Part shown: positions 1-7,941 of the stretch, piece after piece
Position numbering within the stretch: position 1 is the stretch's first letter
How the letters are laid out: each line of letters opens with the position of its first letter
Assembly (NCBI GenBank): GCA_900540985.1
Contig: UQIC01000034.1
Span: 1-22,717, forward strand
Reading direction: 5' to 3'
Origin: an uncultured Collinsella sp.
GTDB taxonomy: Bacteria; Actinomycetota; Coriobacteriia; Coriobacteriales; Coriobacteriaceae
Length of the DNA stretch: 22,717 bases
The notes under the pieces: generated by a model
The model's input: the letters and a program-made list of their open reading frames with translations, nothing else
Told to the model about the DNA's origin: nothing
Database searches by the model: none
Made by a program: the position numbers and the translations under genes

Positions 1-51
1 GAGCGCAAAATGGATTCTAAAAAACACCTTGCCAAATAGGAGCGTCAGGAC

Positions 52-96
52 GCAAAGAGACTCCGCAGCGCGAAGCGCGATGCGGAGCCTCTTTGC
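52..96 (-). terminator. Stem-loop downstream of groEL
   Basis: The 15-nt arms at 52-66 and 82-96 pair with one mismatch. A smaller GCGC-GAA-GCGC hairpin sits inside. It lies about 77 bp past the groEL stop in the direction of transcription. No clean T-run follows immediately on the minus strand, so it may be a terminator, a transcript-stabilising hairpin, or a repeat. Confidence 0.35.
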
Positions 97-172
97 ATGT
101 CCGAGGACGTTCCGGAGAGAAACCCCCGTCCCGCCCCCGGATTCCCGGTGGGAGTTCTAGACCTTGTCGGCC

Positions 173-1810
173 TTAGTACATACCGCCGCCCTGCTGACCA
201 GCGGTAGCGGCAGCGATAGCATCCTCAAGCTGAGTGTTCTTGGGCACATCGGAGACGGTAGCCTCGGTGATGAGGATCAGGCTGGCGACAGAAGCAGCGT
301 TCTGCAGGGTGACGCGGCTGACCTTGACGGGGTCGAGGACGCCCATCTCGATCATGTCGCCCCACTCGCCGTTGGCAGAGTTGAGACCCTGGCCGGCGGG
401 CAGCTCGGCAACCTTGTCGACCACGACAGCGCCCTCAAAGCCAGCGTTCTTGGCGATGGTAGCGACCGGAGCAGTCAGAGCCTTCTTGACGATGTCGACA
501 CCGATCTTCTCCTCGGGGTCGTCGAGCTCAACGGCGTCGAGCGCAGGAGCAGCGTCCATGAAGGCGACGCCGCCACCGGCGACGATGCCCTCCTCGACAG
601 CAGCGCGGGTAGCCTGCAGGGCGTCCTCGACGCGGTGCTTGATCTCCTTGAGCTCGGACTCGGTAGCAGCGCCGACCTTGATGACGGCAACGCCACCGGA
701 GAGCTTGGCCAGGCGCTCCTGGAGCTTCTCACGGTCGAAGTCAGAGGTGGTGTTCTCCATCTCGCCCTTGATCTGAGCGATACGGGCGTCGATGGCCTCC
801 TTGGAGCCAGCGCCGCCGACGATGACGGTGTTGTCCTTGGAGATGGTGACGGACTTAGCGGTACCGAGCATATCGGCGGTGATGTCAGCAACCTTCACGC
901 CCAGCTCGTCCAGGGCAGCCTGGCCACCGGTGAGGACGGCGATGTCCTCGAGGATGCGCTTGCGGCGATCGCCGTAGCCCGGGGCCTTGACGGCGCAGAC
1001 GTTGAGGGCGCCACGGATCTTGTTGAGGACCAGGGTCGGCAGAGCCTCGCCGTCGATGTCCTCAGCGATGATGAGCAGGCCACGGCCAGCGCGCTGGACA
1101 GCCTCGAGAACGGGCATGATGTCCTGAACGCTGGAGATCTTCTGGTCGGTGATGAGGATGTACGGATCCTTCATCACGGCCTCCATGCGGTCGTTGTCCG
1201 TGACGAAGTAAGCGGAGACATAGCCCTTATCAAACTGCATGCCCTCGACGGTGTCGATGGTGATGTCGAACGTCTGGGAATCCTCGACGGTGATGACGCC
1301 GTCCTTGCCCACGACCTCCATGGCCTCGGCGATCTTCTCGCCGACCTCGGGGTCACCGGCGGAGATGGTACCGACGGAAGCGATCTGCTCCTTGGTCTCG
1401 ACCGGCTTGGCCTGCTTCTTCATCTCGGCGACGGCGGCGTTGACGGCCTTATCGATGCCGCGACGGATGGCCAGCGGGTTGGCGCCAGCGGCGACGTTAC
1501 GCAGGCCGTCGTTGACGATGGCCTGGGCGAGCAGGGTTGCGGTGGTGGTGCCGTCACCCACGGTGTCGTTGGTCTTGGTGGCGACCTCCTTCACCAGCTG
1601 AGCGCCCATGTTCTCGATGTTGTCCTCGAGCTCGATCTCCTTGGCGACAGAAACGCCGTCGTTGGTGATGGTCGGGGCACCGAACGTGCGCTGCAGCGCA
1701 ACGTAGCGACCCTTGGGGCCCATGGTGACGGTAACGGCGTCGGCCAGAGTGTTGACGCCCTTGGCAAGCTTAGCGCGGGCATCGGTGTTGAACGTAATGT
1801 TCTTTGCCAT
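173..1810 (-). CDS. groL: 60 kDa chaperonin GroEL
   Basis: ATP-dependent cytosolic chaperonin that forms the double-ring folding chamber capped by GroES. The 545-residue length is normal for the family. Visible hallmarks are the nucleotide-binding stretch GDGTTTATLLA near residue 86, the FGAPTITNDG segment near residue 43, the GGGVAF motif near residue 411 and the glycine/methionine-type tail GGGMY. The start is supported by a GGAGG ribosome-binding site about 10 nt upstream. It follows groES by 96 bp on the same strand, the usual groES-groEL operon. One local variation: the usual GRNVV near residue 34 reads GRYVA. The open frame on the opposite strand over the same interval is a codon-bias shadow. 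The assignment is secure. Confidence 0.99.
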   Translation of the reverse strand: MAKNITFNTDARAKLAKGVNTLADAVTVTMGPKGRYVALQRTFGAPTITNDGVSVAKEIELEDNIENMGAQLVKEVATKTNDTVGDGTTTATLLAQAIVNDGLRNVAAGANPLAIRRGIDKAVNAAVAEMKKQAKPVETKEQIASVGTISAGDPEVGEKIAEAMEVVGKDGVITVEDSQTFDITIDTVEGMQFDKGYVSAYFVTDNDRMEAVMKDPYILITDQKISSVQDIMPVLEAVQRAGRGLLIIAEDIDGEALPTLVLNKIRGALNVCAVKAPGYGDRRKRILEDIAVLTGGQAALDELGVKVADITADMLGTAKSVTISKDNTVIVGGAGSKEAIDARIAQIKGEMENTTSDFDREKLQERLAKLSGGVAVIKVGAATESELKEIKHRVEDALQATRAAVEEGIVAGGGVAFMDAAPALDAVELDDPEEKIGVDIVKKALTAPVATIAKNAGFEGAVVVDKVAELPAGQGLNSANGEWGDMIEMGVLDPVKVSRVTLQNAASVASLILITEATVSDVPKNTQLEDAIAAATAGQQGGGMY

Positions 1811-1845
1811 GGTAGGTAATCCTCCAAAAGAAATGTGACTCGCGT

Positions 1846-1870
1846 CGCCGCTTCCGAGTCCTATGCGGCG
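1846..1870 (-). other. Intercistronic stem-loop between groES and groEL
   Basis: CGCCGC at 1846-1851 pairs with GCGGCG at 1865-1870 around a 13-nt loop, in the 96-bp gap between the two chaperonin genes. Such hairpins can set differential mRNA stability between groES and groEL; that role is inference. Confidence 0.25.
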
Positions 1871-1906
1871 GGCGCGTTCAAAGACGAATCAGAGATTCTG
1901 ACGAGA

Positions 1907-2200
1907 CTAGGCCTCGACGACAGCGTAGATGTCGTCGGCGCGCATCAGCAGATACTTCTCGCCGTCGACCTTGACCTCGTTGCCACCGAACTTACCGTAG
2001 ATGACAACGTCACCGACCTTGACGTCCATGGGGATGCGCTCACCCTTGTCGTTGACCTTGCCGGCGCCCACGGCAACGATGGTGCCGCGCTGCGGCTTCT
2101 CCTGAGCGTTGCTGGCAATATACAGACCAGAAGCGGTCTTCTGCTCGGCCTCGTCGGGCTTGACCAGAACACGATCTGCAAGCGGCTTCAAAGACGACAT
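1907..2200 (-). CDS. groS: 10 kDa co-chaperonin GroES
   Basis: Co-chaperonin that caps the GroEL ring as a heptamer in the cytosol. The 97-residue protein shows the family pattern throughout: the N-terminal LKPLADRVLVKPDE, a mobile loop around residues 17-32 (EQKTASGLYIAS), and the C-terminal core ending in a YAVVEA-type strand. The ATG is preceded by a strong GGAGGAG ribosome-binding site 6 nt upstream. It is the first gene of the operon, so the ~130 bp upstream should hold the heat-shock promoter. No canonical CIRCE (TTAGCACTC-N9-GAGTGCTAA) was found there, only the repeats listed separately. The assignment is secure. Confidence 0.99.
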   Translation of the reverse strand: MSSLKPLADRVLVKPDEAEQKTASGLYIASNAQEKPQRGTIVAVGAGKVNDKGERIPMDVKVGDVVIYGKFGGNEVKVDGEKYLLMRADDIYAVVEA

Positions 2201-2224
2201 GCTTGTCTCCTCCTTTTTGGGCCG

Positions 2225-2328
2225 CGCGGTTATACCACGCGAATTAACCCTTTTTGTTTGCGTACGCGTTGAATGGTACCCACGAATGGCGGGTTATACA
2301 ACACGGAGTCAAAAAATCTTATTTTTTG
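2225..2328 (-). promoter_or_regulatory. groES upstream region with paired GGTTATAC repeats and an AT-rich palindrome
   Basis: Two copies of a GCGG-TTATAC-AC motif lie at 2225-2238 and 2289-2303. Read on the minus strand, each contains TATAAC, which could be a -10 hexamer or a repressor half-site. Just upstream, CAAAAAAT (2310-2317) and ATTTTTTG (2321-2328) form a perfect 8-bp dyad with a 3-nt loop. The sequence resembles neither CIRCE nor an HspR HAIR site. Assignment as the chaperonin promoter/operator rests on position only. Confidence 0.3.
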
Positions 2329-2544
2329 GCACTTAGATTTTCTGAATGCCGGGGGATAACTTAGCAGTGGCTCCCGGGGCGGACCGGAGGGCATGAAGTT
2401 TGCTGCTCTACAGTCCTGCGCAAGACGGAAAGCACATTAAGTGCTTTCCTTTGCGTGCGGAACTCGCGACAAACTTCATGCCCTCCGGTCCGCCCCGGGA
2501 GCCAGGTTGACTAACTAGGGCCCGGCATTCAGAAAAGTCAGTGC
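2329..2544. repeat. ~200-bp palindromic (MITE-like) element
   Basis: A perfect 34-bp inverted repeat (2369-2402 with 2470-2503) is nested inside a second perfect 16-bp inverted repeat (2338-2353 with 2521-2536), with a further weak match at the very ends (GCACT 2329-2333, AGTGC 2540-2544). The centre holds its own hairpin: GGAAAGCAC (2427-2435) with GTGCTTTCC (2441-2449), extended by CGCAA/TTGCG. There is no transposase and no clear target-site duplication. It fits a miniature inverted-repeat element or a structured RNA. Whether it is multicopy cannot be seen here. Confidence 0.75.
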
Positions 2545-3107
2545 AGCAAAATGGCGATGCGGATAGCGACATGGGCATGATTTTCGCTGCGAGCACGGGT
2601 CCCCTAGGGAGCATCGTGCATTTTTGGGAGTTTTCAGCAGACCAGGACGGCTGCATACGCGCCAGACACACCATATTGGTCCCAAGGACGCCTTCGACCG
2701 GCGATTTGAGTCGGCAGGCGAACCCCGTCAAGACAAAAAGGCATGCCTCGCGCCGCACCGGACCCCAAATGACGTCGATCTCCGCAATGCCACCCGACTG
2801 CAGCGGCACCGGCAGAGCTCGTGGTGCTGAATACTCCGTTTTTTGCACGGCACGGGCGGGGGTACATCAGGATCAGGAAGGACATCCCAGCCTTTTTATG
2901 CAATCTGTAATGGGAAGTATGCAAAACACCAAGAGACAGCATTGCTGATGTCCAAATTGAGCGCACGAGGCAGCAGCACCTCAACCCCGCGCCCAAATCC
3001 AGCAGAGCGGGGACGCTCCTAACGAACCCCCATCGGCAAACAAATCCGGCTCGAGCGCCATCCCAAAATAGACTGCCCGAGCCGCGTTTAACGGTGCGGT
3101 ATGAACG
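2545..3107. other. Gene-poor stretch, possibly decayed repeat sequence
   Basis: About 560 bp between the palindrome and the end of the amidohydrolase gene. Short open frames exist on both strands, but none has a ribosome-binding site, a recognisable motif or the codon bias of the neighbours. One minus-strand frame (2408-2848) runs from this stretch into the palindrome and is cysteine- and serine-rich, typical of translated non-coding sequence. I see no gene here. Confidence 0.45.
3047..3084 (-). terminator. Possible terminator after the amidohydrolase-3 gene
   Basis: CGGCTCG (3047-3053) and CGAGCCG (3078-3084) form a 7-bp stem with a long loop, about 25 bp beyond the stop. On the minus strand it is followed by GGATTTGTTTG, a weak T-rich tract. 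Confidence 0.3.
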
Positions 3108-4745
3108 TCAGCGCTCGTAAATCAAGTTACCTGCCAGGTAGGTGGCCTGAACCTTGGTGGCTTGCAGTTCTTGGGGGTCAACGGTGAGCGGGTTTTGGTC
3201 CAGGACTACCAGGTCGGCATACTTGCCGGGCTCCAAGCTGCCGAGGTTTTGCTCGTCGCCCGCTGCATAGGCGCTGCCCAGGGTGTAGTTGCGCAGGGCT
3301 GTTGCTGCATCGATGCGCTCGCTCGGTAACCAGCCGCCCTCGGGCCAGTGGCTTTTGGGATCCTGGCGCGTGATAGCCGTGTAGAGCACGTTCATGCTTG
3401 TAACAGCTGTGATGGGGCTATCGGTGCCGAAGGCTTGGCGGATGCCGCGCTGCTTATAGGTCGCAAACGGCCACATGATGCGGCTGCGCTCCAGGCCCAG
3501 GTCGCGCTCGGGGCCGCCCGGGTCGAGTGTAATGTGACAGGGCTGGCTCGAGGCAACCACGTTAAGCTTGCGCAGGCGGTCAATGTCCTCGGGCAAGAGG
3601 TTCTCCAGATGCTCGAGCGTGTTATGGCCGTGCTGGGGCAGGCCGTACAGTTCCGCGGCCTCCTCAAAGATATCGAGCGCGGCATGGATGGCACCGTCGC
3701 CGATGACGTGGATGCGCACGGTGTGGCCGCGCTCCGCGGCAGCCAGAACTAGCTTGCGCATGCGCTCGGCGGGAACCGTCAGACGGCCCTGGTCGCCCGG
3801 GAAGCGCGGGTTGGTATAGGGCTCGGTGAGATACGCCGTATGCTCGCTCGACACGCCGTCGAAGAACTGTTTAAAGCCTGGCGCCGAGAGCAGCGCGTTG
3901 TTCGCGTAGCGGGTCTGCAGCTCTTCCAAGCGCGACTGGTCATCCAACAGCGTGGGGAACAGATGGGCTCGGATGCCCAACTTGCTGGCTGCCTGCAGTT
4001 TGTCGTAAACGTCGTCGCGGATAAAATCGCAGCCCGGCATGGGCATGAGCGACATATCGCAGATCGAGGTGATGCCCTGCTCGGCCATCCGCCTCATTTG
4101 ATCGGCGTAAGCGCTTGCGATGCGATCCTCGCCCAGCCACTCAAGGCAGCGCGGTAGCAGCTGCATAGCAGCTGCCTCGTGAGCAATGCCCGTGAGCCCG
4201 CCGTTTGCATCCTTGTCGTAGCTGCCGCCCGCTGGCGGCTCGCTGTCGCGCGTGACGCCGAGTGCATCGAGTGCGCGGCTGTTGAGCCACAGCGTGTGCC
4301 CGTCGCCCGAATACATAACACAGGGACGATCGGGGAATGCCACATCGAGCGACGCCTTGGTAGGATGCTCGGGCGGGTCCCAACGGTAGTCGCGCCAGCC
4401 CTGCGTCACAACCCAAGCGTCGTCGGGCAGGTCCTGGGAAAACTCGAGCGCATGTTGCACCAGCGCCGCCTCGGACGTGCCCATATCCATGAGCATGTAC
4501 GGCGAGGAACCGACCGAGGTATGGAAGAAGTGCAGATGAGCGTCATGGAAACCGGGGCAGACAAACTGCTCGCCGTAGTCGATAACCGACGTAGCGGCGG
4601 GAGCGGCGGCGATCACGTCATCGGGCGCACCGACTGCGACGATACGGTCGCCTGCGATGGCAATCGCCAGCTCGCGGGTGGTATCGATGCCGTCTTGCGC
4701 GGTAAAGACGTTCTTGGAGCGGATAATCCGATCGATATGTTGCAT
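3108..4745 (-). CDS. Amidohydrolase family 3 (YtcJ-like) metal-dependent hydrolase
   Basis: Predicted cytosolic metal-dependent amidohydrolase; the substrate cannot be told from sequence. An N-terminal beta-sandwich segment leads to the metal-binding HxH of the TIM barrel (GFHDAHLHF, His70 and His72). The conserved HVIGDGAIH follows in the barrel, then a late aspartate in FGTDSP, and a C-terminal segment with LGSLEPGKYADLVVLD, typical of the superfamily. The length of 545 residues is normal for amidohydrolase-3. Start choice is uncertain: ATG codons at 4757, 4751 and 4745 are in frame. I prefer 4745 because a GGGG lies 6 nt upstream of it, while the others have no ribosome-binding site. The frame stays open far upstream, but that part is antisense to the next gene. 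It is divergent from the M20 gene. Confidence 0.9.
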   Translation of the reverse strand: MQHIDRIIRSKNVFTAQDGIDTTRELAIAIAGDRIVAVGAPDDVIAAAPAATSVIDYGEQFVCPGFHDAHLHFFHTSVGSSPYMLMDMGTSEAALVQHALEFSQDLPDDAWVVTQGWRDYRWDPPEHPTKASLDVAFPDRPCVMYSGDGHTLWLNSRALDALGVTRDSEPPAGGSYDKDANGGLTGIAHEAAAMQLLPRCLEWLGEDRIASAYADQMRRMAEQGITSICDMSLMPMPGCDFIRDDVYDKLQAASKLGIRAHLFPTLLDDQSRLEELQTRYANNALLSAPGFKQFFDGVSSEHTAYLTEPYTNPRFPGDQGRLTVPAERMRKLVLAAAERGHTVRIHVIGDGAIHAALDIFEEAAELYGLPQHGHNTLEHLENLLPEDIDRLRKLNVVASSQPCHITLDPGGPERDLGLERSRIMWPFATYKQRGIRQAFGTDSPITAVTSMNVLYTAITRQDPKSHWPEGGWLPSERIDAATALRNYTLGSAYAAGDEQNLGSLEPGKYADLVVLDQNPLTVDPQELQATKVQATYLAGNLIYER

Positions 4746-4832
4746 GGGCATCCCCATCTCTGGCAGGAAATTCAACACCCCCGAGTGTACTCCCCCGCCC
4801 TTGTAACAAAACCCCAAGCGGCAAACGGCAAC

Positions 4833-4862
4833 TTTACCAGCCCTAGCGGCAGGTGGCATACT
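4833..4862 (+). promoter_or_regulatory. Candidate promoter of the M20 amidohydrolase gene
   Basis: TTTACC (4833-4838) and CATACT (4857-4862) are spaced 18 bp apart, about 50 bp before the start codon in the divergent intergenic region. The hexamers match the sigma-70 consensus only partly. Confidence 0.3.
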
Positions 4863-4913
4863 GGAGAGAGCCTGTACGATTTTGCGATCAACCCAGCAAG
4901 GAGCAAATCGACC

Positions 4914-6377
4914 ATGACGAAGACCAAGGCACAGCAGATTATGGCGGCGACCGAGGCTCGCGCGGCTGACGACGTCACCGCAGCCATCAAAGATATCGCT
5001 ACCGAGTTTGAACCATATATCATCAAGCAGCGCCGGCACTTCCATAAGCACCCGGAGCTGAGCCTTGCCGAGGAGCGCACGACCTCCGACATCGCCAACC
5101 AGCTCGACGCCATGAATATCCCCTACGAGCGTCCGCTCAAGACCGGCTTGGTGGCAACGCTTCGCGGTACCGCGTCGGATGCCTACCGCGAGGACGGCAC
5201 GCCACGCCGCCGCATCCTGCTGCGCGCCGACATCGACGCCCTGCCCGTCACCGAGCAGACCGGCGAGGAGTTCGCCAGCGTCAACGAGGGCTGCATGCAC
5301 GCCTGCGGCCACGACTGCCATATCGCCATGATGCTCGGAACGCTGCAAATCCTGCGCCATATGACCGACGACATCCACGGCGAAGTCCGCATCGTATTCC
5401 AGCCCAGCGAGGAAAACGGCCAGGGCGCTAAGCTCATGATCGGCACGGGTGTGCTCGACGGCGTCGATGGCGCCTACGCCGCGCACATCTGGAGCGAGGT
5501 CGACACCGGCACTGTGAGCTGCGAGCCCGGCCCGCGCATGGCCAATACCGACTGGTTCCGCATCGATGTCCGCGGCACCTCGTGCCATGGTGCCATGCCC
5601 CAGCGCGGTCACGACGCCGTCATGGTTGCCGCCGAGATTGTCAACGCCCTGCAGACCATCGTTTCGCGCGAAATCAGCCCATACGAGCCTGCCGTCATCA
5701 CCGTTGGCGAGCTGCACGGCGGTACCGCGCGCAACGTTATCGCCGGCACGGCCTACCTCGCCGGCACGGTGCGCACCTACGGCGATTCGACCCACGAGGA
5801 AATGCCGGAGCTTATGCGCCGCATCGTGGAGCATACCGCGGCCGCCTTGGGCGCCGAGGCAGAGCTCACCGACTACACCATCGCCAACTACAAGGTCGAA
5901 AACGACGCGGCCTCGAGCGAGCGCTGCCGTCAGGCTGTAATTAAGTGTCTGGGCCCCGCCGGCCAAGGCCATTATCGCGGCACGCTCTCGGGCGAGGATT
6001 TTTCGGAGTACCTGCGCCGCGTACCGGGCGTGCTCGCCTTTGTAGGTACGCGCAACCCCAAGATTGGCGCCACGTACGCCCAACATTCCTGCTTTTACAA
6101 GATTGACGAGAGCGTGCTGGCCAAGGGCTCCATGGTTGCAGCCCAGTATGCCATCGACTTTTTGGCCGAGCCCACGCAAGAGGAGCTCGACGGCCCCGCG
6201 ATTACCGCGGTCGCCGAAACCAACCCCGATCTGGCCGCCAAGTTGCGCTCTGCCAAGGCGACGACCGCCGAGGCTCGCGACGCCATCCATGATGCCCGAA
6301 CGGCTCGCCATGCCGCGATCAAGGGCATCCACGACGCACGCGCTGCTGCACGCCGCGAGGAGAAGCACGACGAGTAG
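4914..6377 (+). CDS. M20D-family amidohydrolase / N-acyl-amino-acid hydrolase with a C-terminal extension
   Basis: Predicted zinc/manganese-dependent hydrolase of N-acylated amino acids or small peptides (HipO/AbgB/IAA-hydrolase group), cytosolic. The 487-residue protein shows FHKHPELSLAE near residue 43, RADIDALPV near 104, the metal-binding HACGHDCH with Cys131, His133 and His136, the PSEE pair at 166-167, and YAAHIW with His191. A dimerisation domain follows. The catalytic fold appears to end near residue 415. The last ~70 residues are an Ala/Arg/Glu-rich, probably helical tail not usual for the family. The start is set by AAGGAG about 10 nt upstream. An extended frame upstream overlaps the divergent gene and is not coding. 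The exact substrate is unknown. Confidence 0.93.
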   Translation: MTKTKAQQIMAATEARAADDVTAAIKDIATEFEPYIIKQRRHFHKHPELSLAEERTTSDIANQLDAMNIPYERPLKTGLVATLRGTASDAYREDGTPRRRILLRADIDALPVTEQTGEEFASVNEGCMHACGHDCHIAMMLGTLQILRHMTDDIHGEVRIVFQPSEENGQGAKLMIGTGVLDGVDGAYAAHIWSEVDTGTVSCEPGPRMANTDWFRIDVRGTSCHGAMPQRGHDAVMVAAEIVNALQTIVSREISPYEPAVITVGELHGGTARNVIAGTAYLAGTVRTYGDSTHEEMPELMRRIVEHTAAALGAEAELTDYTIANYKVENDAASSERCRQAVIKCLGPAGQGHYRGTLSGEDFSEYLRRVPGVLAFVGTRNPKIGATYAQHSCFYKIDESVLAKGSMVAAQYAIDFLAEPTQEELDGPAITAVAETNPDLAAKLRSAKATTAEARDAIHDARTARHAAIKGIHDARAAARREEKHDE

Positions 6378-6412
6378 TCGTCACACCCATCCATAACAGC
6401 CTGGCTAAAGCA

Positions 6413-6450
6413 GAGCGGGGGCGGACGTATCGAAACGTCCGCCCCCGCTC
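6413..6450. terminator. Terminator between convergent M20 and zinc-ribbon genes
   Basis: A perfect 16-bp GC-rich stem (6413-6428 with 6435-6450) with a 6-nt loop, followed on the plus strand by ATTCTT. It lies 36 bp past the M20 stop and 59 bp from the end of the convergent gene, so it may serve both. Confidence 0.8.
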
Positions 6451-6508
6451 ATTCTTCAAGCGCTATTTCTACCATTTCTACCCCGTCCCCAAATAGCAGG
6501 CGGCGTGG

Positions 6509-7792
6509 CTACTCGTCCTGAGACTCCTCGTCGGAGCTTGGCTCGGACGCCGACTCAGGTGCAGGTGCCGGCTCAGGCTCAGGCTCAGGCGCAGGCTCGG
6601 GCTCAGATGCCGTCTCAGGCTCGGGCGCCGGTTCAGGCTCGGTCGCGGGAGCGGGTGCAGGTGCCGGCGAAGCATCCGGAGCACCGTAACCCGAAGGAGC
6701 GGACTTCTTCTCGAAGGGCAACACAAAAGTCAGGACGTCGTCCTTATCCTCATCGGCCCACTCGCTTGCATAGCGTGCGGCCCAATAGCCAACGGCACGG
6801 TGCTTGAGCATCTTGCCAAAGACCGTAAGAAATACGGTGACGAAAGCGACCAGCACCAAGAACAGCGCGAGCGTGACGCCACCGCCGGTAACAATTGCCT
6901 CAATACCCGTAGGACGATAGTAGTAGCTATACATACCGACAGAGGCAATGGCGCCAAAGACGACCGTCAAGATCCATGTGACAACGTTGGCGACCAGGCC
7001 CGTCAAAAACTCGGGAAGGAACGAAGCACAGAACAGCTTGGTCTTGTTGTGCTTAAACGCCGCCCAGACCTTATCGAGCGAAAACGCGCTCTCGACACGC
7101 CCGGTCACCGCAAAGTGCATCACGGCGATGTCGGCGAACATCTTAAAGAAGACACCCAGAATCGCCGAGGCAATTAGCGCCAGGACAAGCAGGCCAAGCG
7201 AGCCAAACAGCGCAGCCTCGAGCGCATAAGAGCCGTAATAAGAATACGAGCCCGCAGCGCCAATTACCACGCCCTCCACCAGCGAAAGCACTACACCGAT
7301 AACGGGAATGGCAGCGATAACCTCGAGCACGACCGAAATAACGCTCGAAAAGACTCCGAGACCAAACGACGTGGAACGCATCAGCGGACGATCCATGCCG
7401 TCATCGACCTTGAGCGACAGATCGCGGCCCCACTCGATACCGAAGCCGGAACCGCACACACTCGCAATGCAAGCTGCCAAAAAGCCGATGGCAGCCGCAA
7501 TGCCGCCAATAACGGGAATAAACAACACGAGCACCGACACAACGCAAATCAGCGCCGGCAAAAACGCGATTTGGCATACACGCTGAAGCACGCCCGGAGT
7601 CTTAGTCATATCTTGGAACGCCTGAGCCACACAGCCCTTTGGCGCATTCGCCACGGGCGGTTGCGGAACAAACTGCTGGGGCTGAGGCTGTCCCTGGGGA
7701 GCGGGGCCAGCGGCACCGGCATTAGGAGCACCACACACGCCGCAGAACTTGTCGTTATCGCCCATGGGGGCGCCGCACTGCGAGCAGAACAT
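6509..7792 (-). CDS. Zinc-ribbon multi-pass membrane protein with Glu/Pro-rich tail
   Basis: Function unknown; predicted cytoplasmic-membrane protein of 427 residues. The N-terminus is a double CxxC zinc ribbon (Cys3, Cys6, Cys17, Cys20), followed by a Pro/Gln-rich linker to about residue 50. Several long hydrophobic segments follow, giving roughly six membrane spans between residues 70 and 350. The last ~60 residues are an acidic Glu-Pro/Ala-Pro repeat tail. The start at 7792 (MFCSQCG) has an AAGGGA ribosome-binding site; a longer frame begins 72 nt upstream but would add an atypical leader before the zinc ribbon. Proteins with this layout are often annotated zinc ribbon domain-containing protein. 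It is convergent with the M20 gene, and nothing in the context gives it a pathway. Confidence 0.85.
   Translation of the reverse strand: MFCSQCGAPMGDNDKFCGVCGAPNAGAAGPAPQGQPQPQQFVPQPPVANAPKGCVAQAFQDMTKTPGVLQRVCQIAFLPALICVVSVLVLFIPVIGGIAAAIGFLAACIASVCGSGFGIEWGRDLSLKVDDGMDRPLMRSTSFGLGVFSSVISVVLEVIAAIPVIGVVLSLVEGVVIGAAGSYSYYGSYALEAALFGSLGLLVLALIASAILGVFFKMFADIAVMHFAVTGRVESAFSLDKVWAAFKHNKTKLFCASFLPEFLTGLVANVVTWILTVVFGAIASVGMYSYYYRPTGIEAIVTGGGVTLALFLVLVAFVTVFLTVFGKMLKHRAVGYWAARYASEWADEDKDDVLTFVLPFEKKSAPSGYGAPDASPAPAPAPATEPEPAPEPETASEPEPAPEPEPEPAPAPESASEPSSDEESQDE
6555..6670. repeat. Imperfect hexanucleotide repeat encoding the Glu/Pro tail
   Basis: Degenerate tandem GGCTCA/GGCGCA/GGCTCG units encode alternating Glu-Pro and Ala-Pro residues at the C-terminus of the zinc-ribbon protein. 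This low-complexity tract is likely to vary in length between strains. Confidence 0.7.
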
Positions 7793-7941
7793 AGAATCAT
7801 CCCTTCGTATCTTGAACGAATCACTTGGATCGCAAACGTTGTCTTTGGCATCATTATTGCCCAATGTGGGGTCAAATACTCAAAGATGACCGATTTGCAA
7901 GGTACACGGCGCCAGCAGGCGGTTCGTTGAATACGTCTGTG

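Noticed and set aside
164..1819. 551-codon open frame antisense to groEL
   Set aside because: It is the exact antisense of groEL; GC-rich third positions remove stops on the opposite strand. It has no ribosome-binding site and no family resemblance.
2361..2380. TTAGCAGTG near groES as a CIRCE half-site
   Set aside because: There is no GAGTGCTAA partner at the required 9-bp spacing, and the string lies inside the palindromic element.
4179..4913. Upstream extension of the M20 frame
   Set aside because: It is antisense to the amidohydrolase-3 gene; AAGGAG and the family N-terminus fix the start at 4914.
4758..6368. Long N-terminal extension of the amidohydrolase-3 frame (total 1086 codons)
   Set aside because: The extension is antisense to the M20 gene and crosses the divergent promoter region. 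The family N-terminus begins at about 4745-4757.
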